A stretch of DNA of 64,000 bases from Roseiarcus sp963732155 (GTDB lineage Bacteria; Pseudomonadota; Alphaproteobacteria; Rhizobiales; Beijerinckiaceae): positions 62,001 to 126,000 of the forward strand of contig CAVSYB010000015.1 of assembly GCA_963732155.1 (NCBI GenBank), given 5' to 3'. Made by a program: the position numbers and the translations under genes. Under the pieces are notes generated by a model. It did not search any database. It saw nothing but the letters and a program-made list of their open reading frames with translations, and was not told where the DNA came from. Position 1 is the first letter of the stretch; every line of letters begins with the position of its first letter. This document shows, piece by piece, positions 8,943 through 17,229 of the stretch.

Positions 8943-10151
8943 TTATTTCTTGACCAGCGGGCAGGCCGAGTCGGAAAGCTTGCCGAACGCCTGATCGCCC
9001 GACATCTTCTTGACGACCTTGTAGTAGTCCCACGGCCCCTTCGACTCCGCGGGCGTCTTGACCTGCATGATGTACATCGAATGCTCCATCAGGCCGTCGG
9101 GGCGGACGACGCCGTCGTCGGTGAACATGTCGTCGATCTTGGCCTTGTGGAGCTCCTCCATCACCTTGTCGCCGTCGGTCGTGCCGGCGGCCTTCACCGC
9201 GTTGAGATAGGCGATCGTCGCCGAATAAAAGCCGGCCTGGCTCATGGTCGGCTCGACGCCCGTCTTGTCGAGGAAGCGCTTGCCGAAGGCGCGGGTCTTG
9301 TCGTTGAGGTCCCAGTACCACCCGGTGGTCAGATAGAGGCCCTGCGCCGTCTCGAGGCCGAGCGCGTGAATGTCGCTGATGAAGGCGAGCAGCGCGGCCG
9401 GCTTCATCGTATTGGTGATGCCGAACTCGTGGGCCGCCTTGAGCGAGTTGATGGTGTCGCCGCCGGCGTTGGCGAGGCCGAGCACCTGCGCGTGCGAATT
9501 CTGGGCCTGCAGCAGGAACGACGAAAAGTCCGAACTCGCCAGCGGCACGCGCACGGCTCCCAGCACCGTGCCGCCGCCGGCGGTGACGACTTTGCTCGCC
9601 GCCTGTTGCAACTGGGTGCCGAAGGCATAGTCGGCGGTGAGGAAGAACCAGGTCTTGCCGCCCTGATCGAGCATCGTCGTCGCAGTGCCGTTGGCGAGCG
9701 AGGTCGTGTCGTAGACGTAATGCACCATATAGGCGTTGCAGTCCTTGCCGGTGAGCGAGGCGCCCGCCGCGCCGATCGGGATGAAAGGCGTCTTGGTCTG
9801 CTTGGCGACGCCCGCCATCGCCAGACTGACGCCGGTGTTGGAGCCGCCGAGCACCATGTTGACGCCGTCGCGTTCGACGAACTCGCGGAATTTCGCGGCC
9901 GCGAGTTCGGGCTTGTTCTGGTGATCGTAGCTGACGAATTCGACCGGCTTGCCGAGCACCGAGCCGCCGAAGTCGGCGATCGCCATCTTGATCGCCTCAA
10001 ACGCCTTGGGGCCGATCACGTCGGCGTAGACGCCCGACAAGTCGTCGATGTCGCCGATGACGACCTTGTCGGTCGCCGCCGGGGCCGCGAGCGGAGAGAG
10101 AGAGACGCAGAGCGCGGTCGAAACCAGCGCCAGCCATTTACCGAATTTCAT
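8943..10151 (-). CDS. Periplasmic substrate-binding protein, branched-chain amino acid (LivK) type
   Basis: Peripla_BP_6 family protein, 402 aa, with a Sec signal peptide (hydrophobic core ALVSTALCVSLSPLA, cleavage near APAATD). The mature part begins VVIGDIDDLSGVYADVIGP, typical of HAAT-family receptors for amino acids, amides or aromatic acids. Start ATG 10151 follows AGGAGGAA. No permease or ATPase of this family is adjacent, so it is an orphan receptor that would have to dock to a transporter encoded elsewhere. The nearest catabolic genes are the two flavoproteins and the cupin, which hints at a carboxylate ligand, by context only. Confidence 0.92.
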   Translation of the reverse strand: MKFGKWLALVSTALCVSLSPLAAPAATDKVVIGDIDDLSGVYADVIGPKAFEAIKMAIADFGGSVLGKPVEFVSYDHQNKPELAAAKFREFVERDGVNMVLGGSNTGVSLAMAGVAKQTKTPFIPIGAAGASLTGKDCNAYMVHYVYDTTSLANGTATTMLDQGGKTWFFLTADYAFGTQLQQAASKVVTAGGGTVLGAVRVPLASSDFSSFLLQAQNSHAQVLGLANAGGDTINSLKAAHEFGITNTMKPAALLAFISDIHALGLETAQGLYLTTGWYWDLNDKTRAFGKRFLDKTGVEPTMSQAGFYSATIAYLNAVKAAGTTDGDKVMEELHKAKIDDMFTDDGVVRPDGLMEHSMYIMQVKTPAESKGPWDYYKVVKKMSGDQAFGKLSDSACPLVKK

Positions 10152-10479
10152 TCTTGTTTCCTCCTACAAGGGATCAATCCCGGGCGAAACCGCCCGAGGA
10201 TCGCGACGGCAGCCATATCCCTGCGCCGCCACGGCGGGTTGGCAAGGAACGCAGCCTAGCCTATCCGATTTCCCGTGTCAGGCCAGCAAGCCGACCCGCG
10301 GTCGACGCTGAACGGACGAGGAGGATTTCGGGTCGCCCTGGCGGGCGGCGTTGGAATGCTACTTGTTCTCTGACGAGCAAGTAAAGCTCGCGGCCTGGTT
10401 GGCGTCTCCGTCGCCCTGGCGCCACGCCTTTTGCGGATAGGGACAGAGCGGACGCTGCATCGCGATCGGCGCCCTCGGG
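10152..10479. other. Intergenic region upstream of the LivK-like gene
   Basis: This 328-bp region separates the AraC-family gene's 3' end from the binding-protein start. It must carry the promoter of the binding-protein gene on the minus strand. An imperfect palindrome TACTTG...CAAGTA at 10360-10383 (8 of 9 inner positions around the arms partly conserved) is the clearest element and could be an operator. No small gene was recognised. Confidence 0.5.
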
Positions 10480-11481
10480 CTACGACGCCGCTCCATCGGT
10501 CAGGAGGGAGGTCTTTCGCGAAACACCCGGCTTGAGGGAATCGCCCCTGGCGTCGGACGGGCGAAGGCCGAATTGCGCGCGAAAGAGATTGCTGAAATGG
10601 GACGAACTGCTGAATCCCATGGAATAGGCGATTTCCGTGATCGATTGCGTGGCGTGCCGCGGCGAGGCCAGCAGATCGTAGCACCGTTGCAGGCGTCGCA
10701 GCCGAACCCATTCGGACGCCGACATGTCGATCAGCCGGAATAGCTGATGAAGGTAACGCAACGAGATGCCGTTCTTCTTGGCGATCGCCGCCAACGACAG
10801 GGTCGGGTCGCTCAGATGCGCGTCGATGTAGGCCTTCACCGATCGCAGGCGCGCCCGCTGCACGCTCGTCTCGTCCGCCGGCTGCCGGTCGGGTTCGCCG
10901 CTCAACGCCAGGGCGAGGATGTCCATGAACTGCTCGCCGAGTTTGGCTCTGGATTGGGGGTCGAGCGCGCCGCCCTCCGCCGCCAACGCGGCGCAGAATT
11001 CCATGGCGATATGGCCGAGACCCCGGCCGAGATCGAAATGCGCGAGCAGCGGGGCGCGGCCGGCGCCAAAACGGCTGTCGAAGGCCTGGCGCGGAAGTTC
11101 GATCCAGTACTGACGCGACTTGACGTCGCAGCGCAGCTCATAAGGCTGGTTGGCGTAGTATATCCCGCCGACCCCCGGGCGCAGGATGAACGACTGACCG
11201 GCCTGAAGGATATTGACGCGGCCGATGTGTTCGATGCCGACGTAATAGAAATCCTTGTCGAAATGGGAAATATGCAGGTTTTGGCGGTGCACCGACTGCG
11301 GCGAGATGAGGGTGTCGGTCAGGGTTACGCCGCCAAAGCGGGCCTCGCGCACGAAGCCTTCATAGTCCGGGCTCCGCTCGGCCGCGCAATCGACCTGCAA
11401 ATAGATTTCGCAAATGGCGTCCCGCCAGGCTTGGCGGCGTTTGGCGGCGGGCAGCGTCTTGCTGTCGAACATGACCTGCAT
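10480..11481 (-). CDS. AraC family transcriptional regulator
   Basis: Transcription activator of 333 aa. The C-terminal 100 residues form two helix-turn-helix units (LSLAAIAKKNGISLRYLHQLFR and ITEIAYSMGFSSSSHFSNLFR), the second being the highly conserved AraC recognition region. The N-terminal ~210 residues match the AraC-binding-domain-like sensors found in regulators such as FeaR (TLISPQSVHRQNLHISHF...). Start ATG 11481 follows GGGAGGA. It is divergent from the sugar ABC operon starting at 11931, and the 449-bp intergenic region carries tandem direct repeats 21 bp apart, which fits AraC-type dimer binding and activation of that operon. Confidence 0.93.
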   Translation of the reverse strand: MQVMFDSKTLPAAKRRQAWRDAICEIYLQVDCAAERSPDYEGFVREARFGGVTLTDTLISPQSVHRQNLHISHFDKDFYYVGIEHIGRVNILQAGQSFILRPGVGGIYYANQPYELRCDVKSRQYWIELPRQAFDSRFGAGRAPLLAHFDLGRGLGHIAMEFCAALAAEGGALDPQSRAKLGEQFMDILALALSGEPDRQPADETSVQRARLRSVKAYIDAHLSDPTLSLAAIAKKNGISLRYLHQLFRLIDMSASEWVRLRRLQRCYDLLASPRHATQSITEIAYSMGFSSSSHFSNLFRAQFGLRPSDARGDSLKPGVSRKTSLLTDGAAS

Positions 11482-11778
11482 GGCATCCTCCCAAATCGTC
11501 GTTGCGCGTCGGCCGACAGCCCTTCGGCGCCAGGCGGAGCGGCATCCGCGGCGTCTCGTCGAGCTTCGTCGCGCCGTCGCTCGCCGGCGCCGTCAAGATC
11601 GGAACCATCGGCCGACCCGGGGGCGGCCGTTTCGAACGTCGTTCGCCCAATACGGAGGGGCAACGTAACTTTCTGCGCGTGCGAAAGGCAAGAGCGCGCG
11701 GGCGCCCCAAAATTGGGCGGCCGCCAGCCGCCCGCGCGGGGTCGGCGCCTTGCCGCGCATTGCGGGGACCATAATTAT

Positions 11779-11814
11779 TGCGCTGCCGAGCAATTACTAT
11801 GCGCTGTCGCGCAA
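11779..11814 (+). promoter_or_regulatory. Tandem direct repeats, candidate AraC-family binding site
   Basis: Two 15-bp copies, TGCGCTGCCGAGCAA (11779-11793) and TGCGCTGTCGCGCAA (11800-11814), match at 13 of 15 positions and start exactly 21 bp apart, two helical turns. This is the half-site spacing used by AraC at araI1-I2. An extended -10 (TGAGATACT, 11833-11841) follows, with no good -35 at the place occupied by the second repeat, as expected for an activator-dependent promoter. The AraC-family gene is divergent from here. Binding is inferred. Confidence 0.55.
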
Positions 11815-11930
11815 GCGGACGCGCGATCGGTTTGAGATACTGTCACGGGGAAACGACAGCGGGCGCCGTTCGAACGCCGGCGCTTCGATATGTGAGTTCG
11901 GTATTTGGGAAAGAGCGATCCGGGGAAACG

Positions 11931-12914
11931 ATGCTCCGAAGGATGACAGGCCTGGCCGTCAGTCAAGAGAAGATCGTGCTCTTGATCGCCGTCGTTTTGT
12001 TCTGCGCTTTCTCGCTTTTCCTCAAGGGGTTTCTGAGCTCGGGCAATCTTCTCGCGCTGGTGCGCAGCGTCGCCACCCTGGGGATTCTCGGCGTCGGGAT
12101 GGCGTTGGTGGTGATCGGGCGCGGGATCGATCTGACGATCGTCGCGATCTACGCGATGTCCGCCGCCTGGACCCTCCACCTCGCCAATGGCGGCGTGTCG
12201 ATCCCGGTCGCCCTGCTGCTCGGATATCTCTTTGCGCTGGCCGCCGGGGTGATCAACGGCGTGCTGATCGCCTATGTCGAGATCCCCGCTCTCTTTGCGA
12301 CCCTGGGAATGGCGTCGTTGGTCTACGGGTTCGCGCGCTACGCCCTCGTCCCGCTGTATGTGGTCTACATGCCCGCCAGCGCCTCCGGCATCGCCTGGAT
12401 CGGCGGCGGCTTCGTCTTCGGCGTGCCGACGCCGATCCTGTTTTTCGCGTTCATCGCCTTTCTCGGCTTCCTGTTCCTCCGCTTCACCAAGCAGGGGCGG
12501 TTCGTCTACGCGATCGGCGACAATTTCGCGGCGTCGAGGATTTCGGGCGCCCCGGTGCGTCCGGTGATCGTCCTGCAATACGCGCTCAGCGCGACGGTGG
12601 CTTACGTCGCCGGCATGATCACGGCGACCGCGGTCGCCAGCATGAACACCGCCATCGCGACGTCCTCGATGATCTACGACGTCATCCTGGTCGTGGTGCT
12701 CGGCGGCATTGGGCTTTCGGGAGGGCGCGGCGGCATCCGCAACGTGATCGTCGGCACGGTGCTGATCGGCATCCTGCTGAACGGGATGACGATCATGGAT
12801 ATTCAATACACGATGCAGAACGTGATCAGAAGTCTGATCCTCCTCATCGCGATCGTCCTCGACAGCATCGTCAATCCGCGGGACGAACAGACCGCGCAAC
12901 AAGGCGACATCTAG
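11931..12914 (+). CDS. Sugar ABC transporter permease (first permease of module C)
   Basis: BPD_transp_2 (RbsC-like) integral membrane protein, 327 aa from ATG 11931. The frame is open back to 11778, but that part runs through the direct repeats and promoter, so the later ATG is chosen. The conserved loop reads GRGIDLTIVAIYAM instead of the usual GGIDLSVGSVM, a departure from the family consensus at the Ser-Val-Gly positions. The C-terminal GGIGLSGGRGGIRN loop is normal. It is the first gene of an operon continuing with a binding protein, a permease-propeller fusion, a free propeller and an ATPase. Confidence 0.9.
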   Translation: MLRRMTGLAVSQEKIVLLIAVVLFCAFSLFLKGFLSSGNLLALVRSVATLGILGVGMALVVIGRGIDLTIVAIYAMSAAWTLHLANGGVSIPVALLLGYLFALAAGVINGVLIAYVEIPALFATLGMASLVYGFARYALVPLYVVYMPASASGIAWIGGGFVFGVPTPILFFAFIAFLGFLFLRFTKQGRFVYAIGDNFAASRISGAPVRPVIVLQYALSATVAYVAGMITATAVASMNTAIATSSMIYDVILVVVLGGIGLSGGRGGIRNVIVGTVLIGILLNGMTIMDIQYTMQNVIRSLILLIAIVLDSIVNPRDEQTAQQGDI

Positions 12915-12946
12915 AACGCCGTCACCTTCAATCAGGGAGATGAAAC

Positions 12947-13948
12947 ATGCGAAAGAGACATATTGCGGCGGCCTTCGGATTTGCGCTGTCGCTGACGGGT
13001 GTGACGGCCTACGCCCTGGCCGACGGCATCGACGATCCCAGACGCGCCGATTACTTCAAGACCTTCGAGGGCAAGACGATCGCTTTCGTGCCCGTCACGA
13101 TGGGCATCGACCTCACCGAGGGCTGGGCGTCGGTGATGAAGAAGCAGGCCGATCGTCTGGGCATGAAATTCGAGATCCGCGATCCGCAGTTCAGCGCGGA
13201 CAAGGGCGCGCAGGCCATCACGTCGCTGATCGCCGAGAAGCCCGACGTTCTCGTCGTTCACAATCCGGACGTCCAGTCTTACGCCAAGCTGTTGAAGCGC
13301 GCCGAAGAAGCCGGCATTCACGTCGTTCAGATCAATATGCGGTCGAACTACAATTCCGACGTCTATGTCGGCGCCGACTGGATCGGCATCGGCGAGGCGG
13401 AGGCGCAGGGAATCGTCGACAAATGCGGGGCCGGCACGAGCGGCAAGGTCGCCATTCTGCAGGGACAGCCGACCTCGGGGTCGGATAGCGGCATGATGAA
13501 GGGCGTCGAGAACGTCCTCACCAAACATCCGGAAATCAAGATGGTCGCCAACCAGGCGGGCGAATGGGACGCCACGAAGGCGCGCTCGATCATCTCGACC
13601 GTGATCCAGCAGAATCCCGATCTCTGCGGCGTGGTCGGCTTCTGGGACGTCATGGACCTCGGCGCAGCGGCCGCGATCAAGGAATCGGGCAAGCCGATCG
13701 CGCTCGTCACCTCCGGCGGCGGCGAGCAAATGGCCTGCGACAACGTCGAGAAAGGCGTGTTCGCGAAGGAAATCGCCTATCAGGTCATGGATCAGGGGCG
13801 CGATTTGAACGACATGATCGTCACGGTGCTGGAATCCGGGCAGCAGGCCGGAAAGCTGAAAGCCGTCGTCTATAGCCCCCAACTGATCATCTCCAAGGAG
13901 ACGCTGCGGCCCGGCCTTTGCTGGAGCGCCAAAGACCTCAAGAAATAG
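12947..13948 (+). CDS. Periplasmic sugar-binding protein (RbsB/Peripla_BP_4 type)
   Basis: Substrate receptor of the module C importer, 333 aa, with a Sec signal peptide (RKRH, then AAAFGFALSLTGVTAYALA). The mature chain has the periplasmic-binding-protein-1 pattern: KTIAFVPVTMGIDLTEGW, repeated Rossmann-like halves, and ASGGGEQ-like ligand-contact loops near the C-terminus. ATG 12947 follows AGGGAGA. A strong stem-loop terminator begins 25 bp after the stop codon, so this gene would be transcribed more than the downstream permease and ATPase genes, a common arrangement for binding proteins. Confidence 0.93.
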   Translation: MRKRHIAAAFGFALSLTGVTAYALADGIDDPRRADYFKTFEGKTIAFVPVTMGIDLTEGWASVMKKQADRLGMKFEIRDPQFSADKGAQAITSLIAEKPDVLVVHNPDVQSYAKLLKRAEEAGIHVVQINMRSNYNSDVYVGADWIGIGEAEAQGIVDKCGAGTSGKVAILQGQPTSGSDSGMMKGVENVLTKHPEIKMVANQAGEWDATKARSIISTVIQQNPDLCGVVGFWDVMDLGAAAAIKESGKPIALVTSGGGEQMACDNVEKGVFAKEIAYQVMDQGRDLNDMIVTVLESGQQAGKLKAVVYSPQLIISKETLRPGLCWSAKDLKK

Positions 13949-13972
13949 GCGTTCTCAGGGGGATTGTTGAAA

Positions 13973-14005
13973 GCGCTGAGCCGCGATACGGCTCAGCGCG
14001 TTTTT
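13973..14005 (+). terminator. Intrinsic terminator inside the module C operon
   Basis: Perfect 11-bp stem (GCGCTGAGCCG at 13973-13983 against its complement at 13989-13999) with a 5-nt loop (CGATA), followed directly by G and TTTTT. It lies between the binding-protein stop (13948) and the next gene's ATG (14027). It is expected to be partial, trimming expression of the downstream genes relative to the binding protein. Confidence 0.85.
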
Positions 14006-14026
14006 GTGTCGCCACGGAACGATGGA

Positions 14027-16150
14027 ATGACGATCGGCGAATGGGCCTCCAGGCTGCGCTATCGATATGTCCCCGATCACATCGTCGGCGAAGTGCTCGG
14101 CAGGAGGTGGATGGACAATGTGATTCCGGTCACGTTGCTCATCGCGCTGACCATCTATCTCACGGCGGCTATTCCCAATTTCGTTTCGTTCGGCAATCTC
14201 TCCGACATTTCGAGGCAGATCGGCGAATTCGGATTGATCGTGATCGGCATGACGGTCGTCATGCTGGCCGGCGGCATCGATCTCAGCGTCGGCTCGAACT
14301 TCGCGCTGGCCAATCTGACGGCGTTGGCGCTGATCAATGTCGCAAAATGGCCGGTTGAAGCGGCCGTCGCGGCGACCGCCGGCGTCGGCGCGCTGGTCGG
14401 CCTGATCAACGGCCTGCTCATCGGCTTCCTGAGGCTGCGGGCGTTCCTGACCACGCTCGTCATGCTGACGCTGATTCGGGCGGTCGTCGAGTTGCTGCTG
14501 CAGCGCTATTCCGTGCAGATCGCTTCGAGCGACGTGGAGTCGGCGTCGTGGGACTTTATCGGCGCCGGATCGGTGCTGGGCGCGCCGGTCAGCATCGCGG
14601 TTCTGGTCGTCACGGCGATCATCGCCCAGTTCGTCTTGACCAGGCTGCGCATCGGCTGGCGCATCATGGCGGTCGGCGGATCGCGTCGCTCCGCATACAA
14701 CGCGGGCATCCCCGTGCGCAGCACGGTGTGCCTGTCCTATGTCGTCTCCGGCTTGCTCACCGGTTTCGCCGGCACTCTCTACGCGGCGCGGCTGTCCGGC
14801 GCCGGCCCGGACACCGGCATCGGCCTCGAGCTCACGGCGGTGACCGCGGCGCTGCTCGGCGGCAACAGCGTCGGCGGCGGGCGCGGTTCGATCGGCAAGG
14901 CCCTGATGGGCGCGATCATCGTCTCGCTGTTGACCAACGGCCTCGTCAGGCTCGGACTCGCGAACGGCGCGTCGTCGGTGGTGGTCGGCCTGGTGTTGCT
15001 GTTCGCGATCGCCGTCGACGTGCGCTGGGTCAGATGGCGGCACAATCTGCGCGCCAAGGTCTACGTGTCGCCGGCCTATCTGGCGCTGCCCAGAGCGCCA
15101 TCCTTCGCCGCCGGAGCGTCGTCGCCCTACGCGATGAACGATCGCCTTCGCAACGTCGAGATCATCGGCCTCGGCGAGATCGACGGTCCCGAAGACGTCA
15201 TTCTCGACGCCGACGACAATCTCTATTGCAGCGTCCGTCAGGGCGAGATCGTCCGTTTCCTCGCGCCCGATCACCTTCGCAGGGAAGTCTACGCGCATGT
15301 CGGCGGCCGACCGCTGGGCATGGCCTTCGACAAGGACGGCAGCCTCGTCGTGTGCATCGCCGGCATGGGCCTCTATCGCGTGGACAAGCAACGCAACGTC
15401 CACAAAATGACCGCGGAGACCAACCGCTCGCCGTTTTCGATCATCGACAATTCCCGCATGCGGCTCGCCGACGATCTCGATATCGCGCCGGACGGCAGGG
15501 TCTATTTCAGCGAGGCGACGATCCGCTACGGCTTCGAGGAATGGGTGGTCGATGCTCTGGAAGGGCGCGGCAACGGCCGGATCATTCGCTACGACCCGGC
15601 CTCAGGGGCGACCCGGACGATTGTGCGCAACCTGCTGTTCGCGAACGGCATGTGCGTGGCCCATGACAACAAATCGGTGCTGTTCGCCGAAACCTGGGGC
15701 TGTCGCGTCAGCCGCTATTGGCTGGAGGGCCCGAAGGCGGGAACGACCGAGATCGTCATCCCCGATCTTCCCGGCTATCCCGACAACATCAATCGGGGGT
15801 CCCGCGGGACCTATTGGGTCGCGCTCGCCGGCGCCCGGACGCCGACCTACGACCTGGCGATGACGATGCCGGCGTTCAGGCGACGTATGGCGCGGCGGGT
15901 GGCCGGCGACGAGTGGCTGTTTCCCAATGTCAATATCGGCTGCGTCGTGCGCTTCGACGCGGACGGCCGCGTCCTCGAATCCCTGTGGGACCTCAAGGGC
16001 GAGAACCATCCGGCGATCACCTCGATGCGCGAGCATCGCGGCTATCTCTATCTCGGCGGCGTCACCAACAACCGGATCGGTCGGATCAAGCTCGCCGACG
16101 CCGATCCGCAATGGATCGGCCAGACCTCCTACTGGGGAGATCGCCGATGA
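14027..16150 (+). CDS. ABC sugar permease fused to a strictosidine-synthase-like beta-propeller
   Basis: Two-domain protein of 707 aa. Residues about 25-340 are a complete RbsC-type permease with GMTVVMLAGGIDLSVGS and GGNSVGGGRGSIG loops. Residues about 370-707 form a six-bladed propeller of the strictosidine synthase/SMP-30 superfamily: GPEDVILDADDNLY, PLGMAFDKDG, ANGMCV, RYWLEGPKAG and LPGYPDNI are hallmarks of the strictosidine-synthase-like branch. Start is set at ATG 14027, because the longer TTG start at 13964 would run through the terminator at 13973-14005. Both termini of such permeases are thought to be cytoplasmic, so the propeller probably faces the cytoplasm. It overlaps the next gene by ATGA. 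The fold is clear; the enzymatic reaction (lactone or ester hydrolysis is usual for bacterial members) is inferred. Confidence 0.9.
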   Translation: MTIGEWASRLRYRYVPDHIVGEVLGRRWMDNVIPVTLLIALTIYLTAAIPNFVSFGNLSDISRQIGEFGLIVIGMTVVMLAGGIDLSVGSNFALANLTALALINVAKWPVEAAVAATAGVGALVGLINGLLIGFLRLRAFLTTLVMLTLIRAVVELLLQRYSVQIASSDVESASWDFIGAGSVLGAPVSIAVLVVTAIIAQFVLTRLRIGWRIMAVGGSRRSAYNAGIPVRSTVCLSYVVSGLLTGFAGTLYAARLSGAGPDTGIGLELTAVTAALLGGNSVGGGRGSIGKALMGAIIVSLLTNGLVRLGLANGASSVVVGLVLLFAIAVDVRWVRWRHNLRAKVYVSPAYLALPRAPSFAAGASSPYAMNDRLRNVEIIGLGEIDGPEDVILDADDNLYCSVRQGEIVRFLAPDHLRREVYAHVGGRPLGMAFDKDGSLVVCIAGMGLYRVDKQRNVHKMTAETNRSPFSIIDNSRMRLADDLDIAPDGRVYFSEATIRYGFEEWVVDALEGRGNGRIIRYDPASGATRTIVRNLLFANGMCVAHDNKSVLFAETWGCRVSRYWLEGPKAGTTEIVIPDLPGYPDNINRGSRGTYWVALAGARTPTYDLAMTMPAFRRRMARRVAGDEWLFPNVNIGCVVRFDADGRVLESLWDLKGENHPAITSMREHRGYLYLGGVTNNRIGRIKLADADPQWIGQTSYWGDRR

Positions 16151-17229
16151 ACCCGCTCAGGAAAGCCATGGACCGATGGCTCGGGCGCGGCGAAGCGTCG
16201 ATCACGACGCCGCCGATGGACGGCGCCTTTCGTCCCAACGATCTCCTCGACGCGGCCGAGACGATCCTCGAGACGCCGGCGCCCGATGGTTTGGCGGTCA
16301 CCTCGCAGGGCCTCATCGTTTCGTCCGGGCGGTCGCTGTTGCGCGTCCAGGGAGCCGGCGGCGCGCCGGTCGCTTCCTTCGACGCCGAAATCAGCGCGCT
16401 CGCCGGCCTGCCGGACGGCGGCGCGGCGGCCGGCCTCATTGACGGGCGCATCGCTTTCGTCGGCGGCCAATATGCGGGAAAGACGATCGCGGCCAATCCT
16501 GAAGCCAAATGCGTCACCGCGCTGGCGCCGGCGCGCGACGGGGCGCTGCTCGTCGCCAACGGCTCGGCGACCAACGGGCCGGCCGACTGGAAGCGCGACC
16601 TGATGGAGAAGAACGCCTCCGGCTCGGTGTGGCGGCTCGAACCGGCCGCAAACGTCTTGACGCAACTCGCCGGCAAGCTGGCCTACCCCAATGGCCTGCT
16701 CGAGGAAGGCGGTTCGATCGTCGTTTCGGAGAGCTGGCGCAGCGCGCTGACGCGAATTTCGCCCGGCGCCGGCGGCCGCGGCGCGCCCTTGCTGGAAAAT
16801 CTGCCGGCCTATGCCGGCCGCCTGTCGCGCGGCGGCGACCATTCGATCTGGCTCGCCCTGTTCGCGCCGCGCAGCCAGCTCGTCGAATTCGTCCTGAGCG
16901 AAGACCGCTATCGCCAGCGCATGATCAGCGAGATCGAAGCCGATTATTGGGTCGCGCCATGCCTGCGCAGCGGCCGGTCGCCCCTCGAGCCGACGCAGCA
17001 GGGCGGCGTCAAGCAGCTCGGCGTGTTGAAGCCGTGGTCGCCCAACCGGTCCTATGGGCTCATCGCCCGTCTCGACGGCGCCTATCGTCCGACGGCCAGC
17101 CTTCACAGCCGCGCCAACGGGCGCCGCCACGGCGTCACTTCTTGCCTGTCGTTCGGCGGACGCCTCTATTTCTCCGCCAGGGGCGACGGGATCGTCGCCG
17201 CATGCGCCGACGGGGGAGCGACGCCATGA
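16147..17229 (+). CDS. Strictosidine-synthase-like (SMP-30 superfamily) propeller protein
   Basis: Soluble protein of 360 aa without a signal peptide, a paralogue of the propeller domain fused to the preceding permease. Family landmarks include LAYPNGLLEEGGSIVVSES, the IWLALFAPRSQLVEF segment, YWVAPCLRSGRS, GGVKQLGVLKPWSPNRSYGL and a final HSRANGRRHGVTS blade, which are characteristic of the strictosidine-synthase-like/APMAP group. ATG 16147 overlaps the stop of the fusion gene (ATGA), as its own stop overlaps the ATPase start, so the three are translationally coupled. Probably a lactonase/esterase or a ligand-binding accessory acting on the imported compound; activity not demonstrable from sequence. 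Confidence 0.87.
   Translation: MNPLRKAMDRWLGRGEASITTPPMDGAFRPNDLLDAAETILETPAPDGLAVTSQGLIVSSGRSLLRVQGAGGAPVASFDAEISALAGLPDGGAAAGLIDGRIAFVGGQYAGKTIAANPEAKCVTALAPARDGALLVANGSATNGPADWKRDLMEKNASGSVWRLEPAANVLTQLAGKLAYPNGLLEEGGSIVVSESWRSALTRISPGAGGRGAPLLENLPAYAGRLSRGGDHSIWLALFAPRSQLVEFVLSEDRYRQRMISEIEADYWVAPCLRSGRSPLEPTQQGGVKQLGVLKPWSPNRSYGLIARLDGAYRPTASLHSRANGRRHGVTSCLSFGGRLYFSARGDGIVAACADGGATP

Noticed and set aside
13964..14026. TTG at 13964 as start of the permease-propeller fusion.
   Set aside because: The extension would be encoded across a perfect intrinsic terminator and shows no homology; ATG 14027 is used instead.
13955..15403. A 482-codon minus-strand frame opposite the permease-propeller fusion.
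   Set aside because: Composition is Gln/Asp/Arg-rich and the opposite frame carries the conserved permease and propeller motifs.
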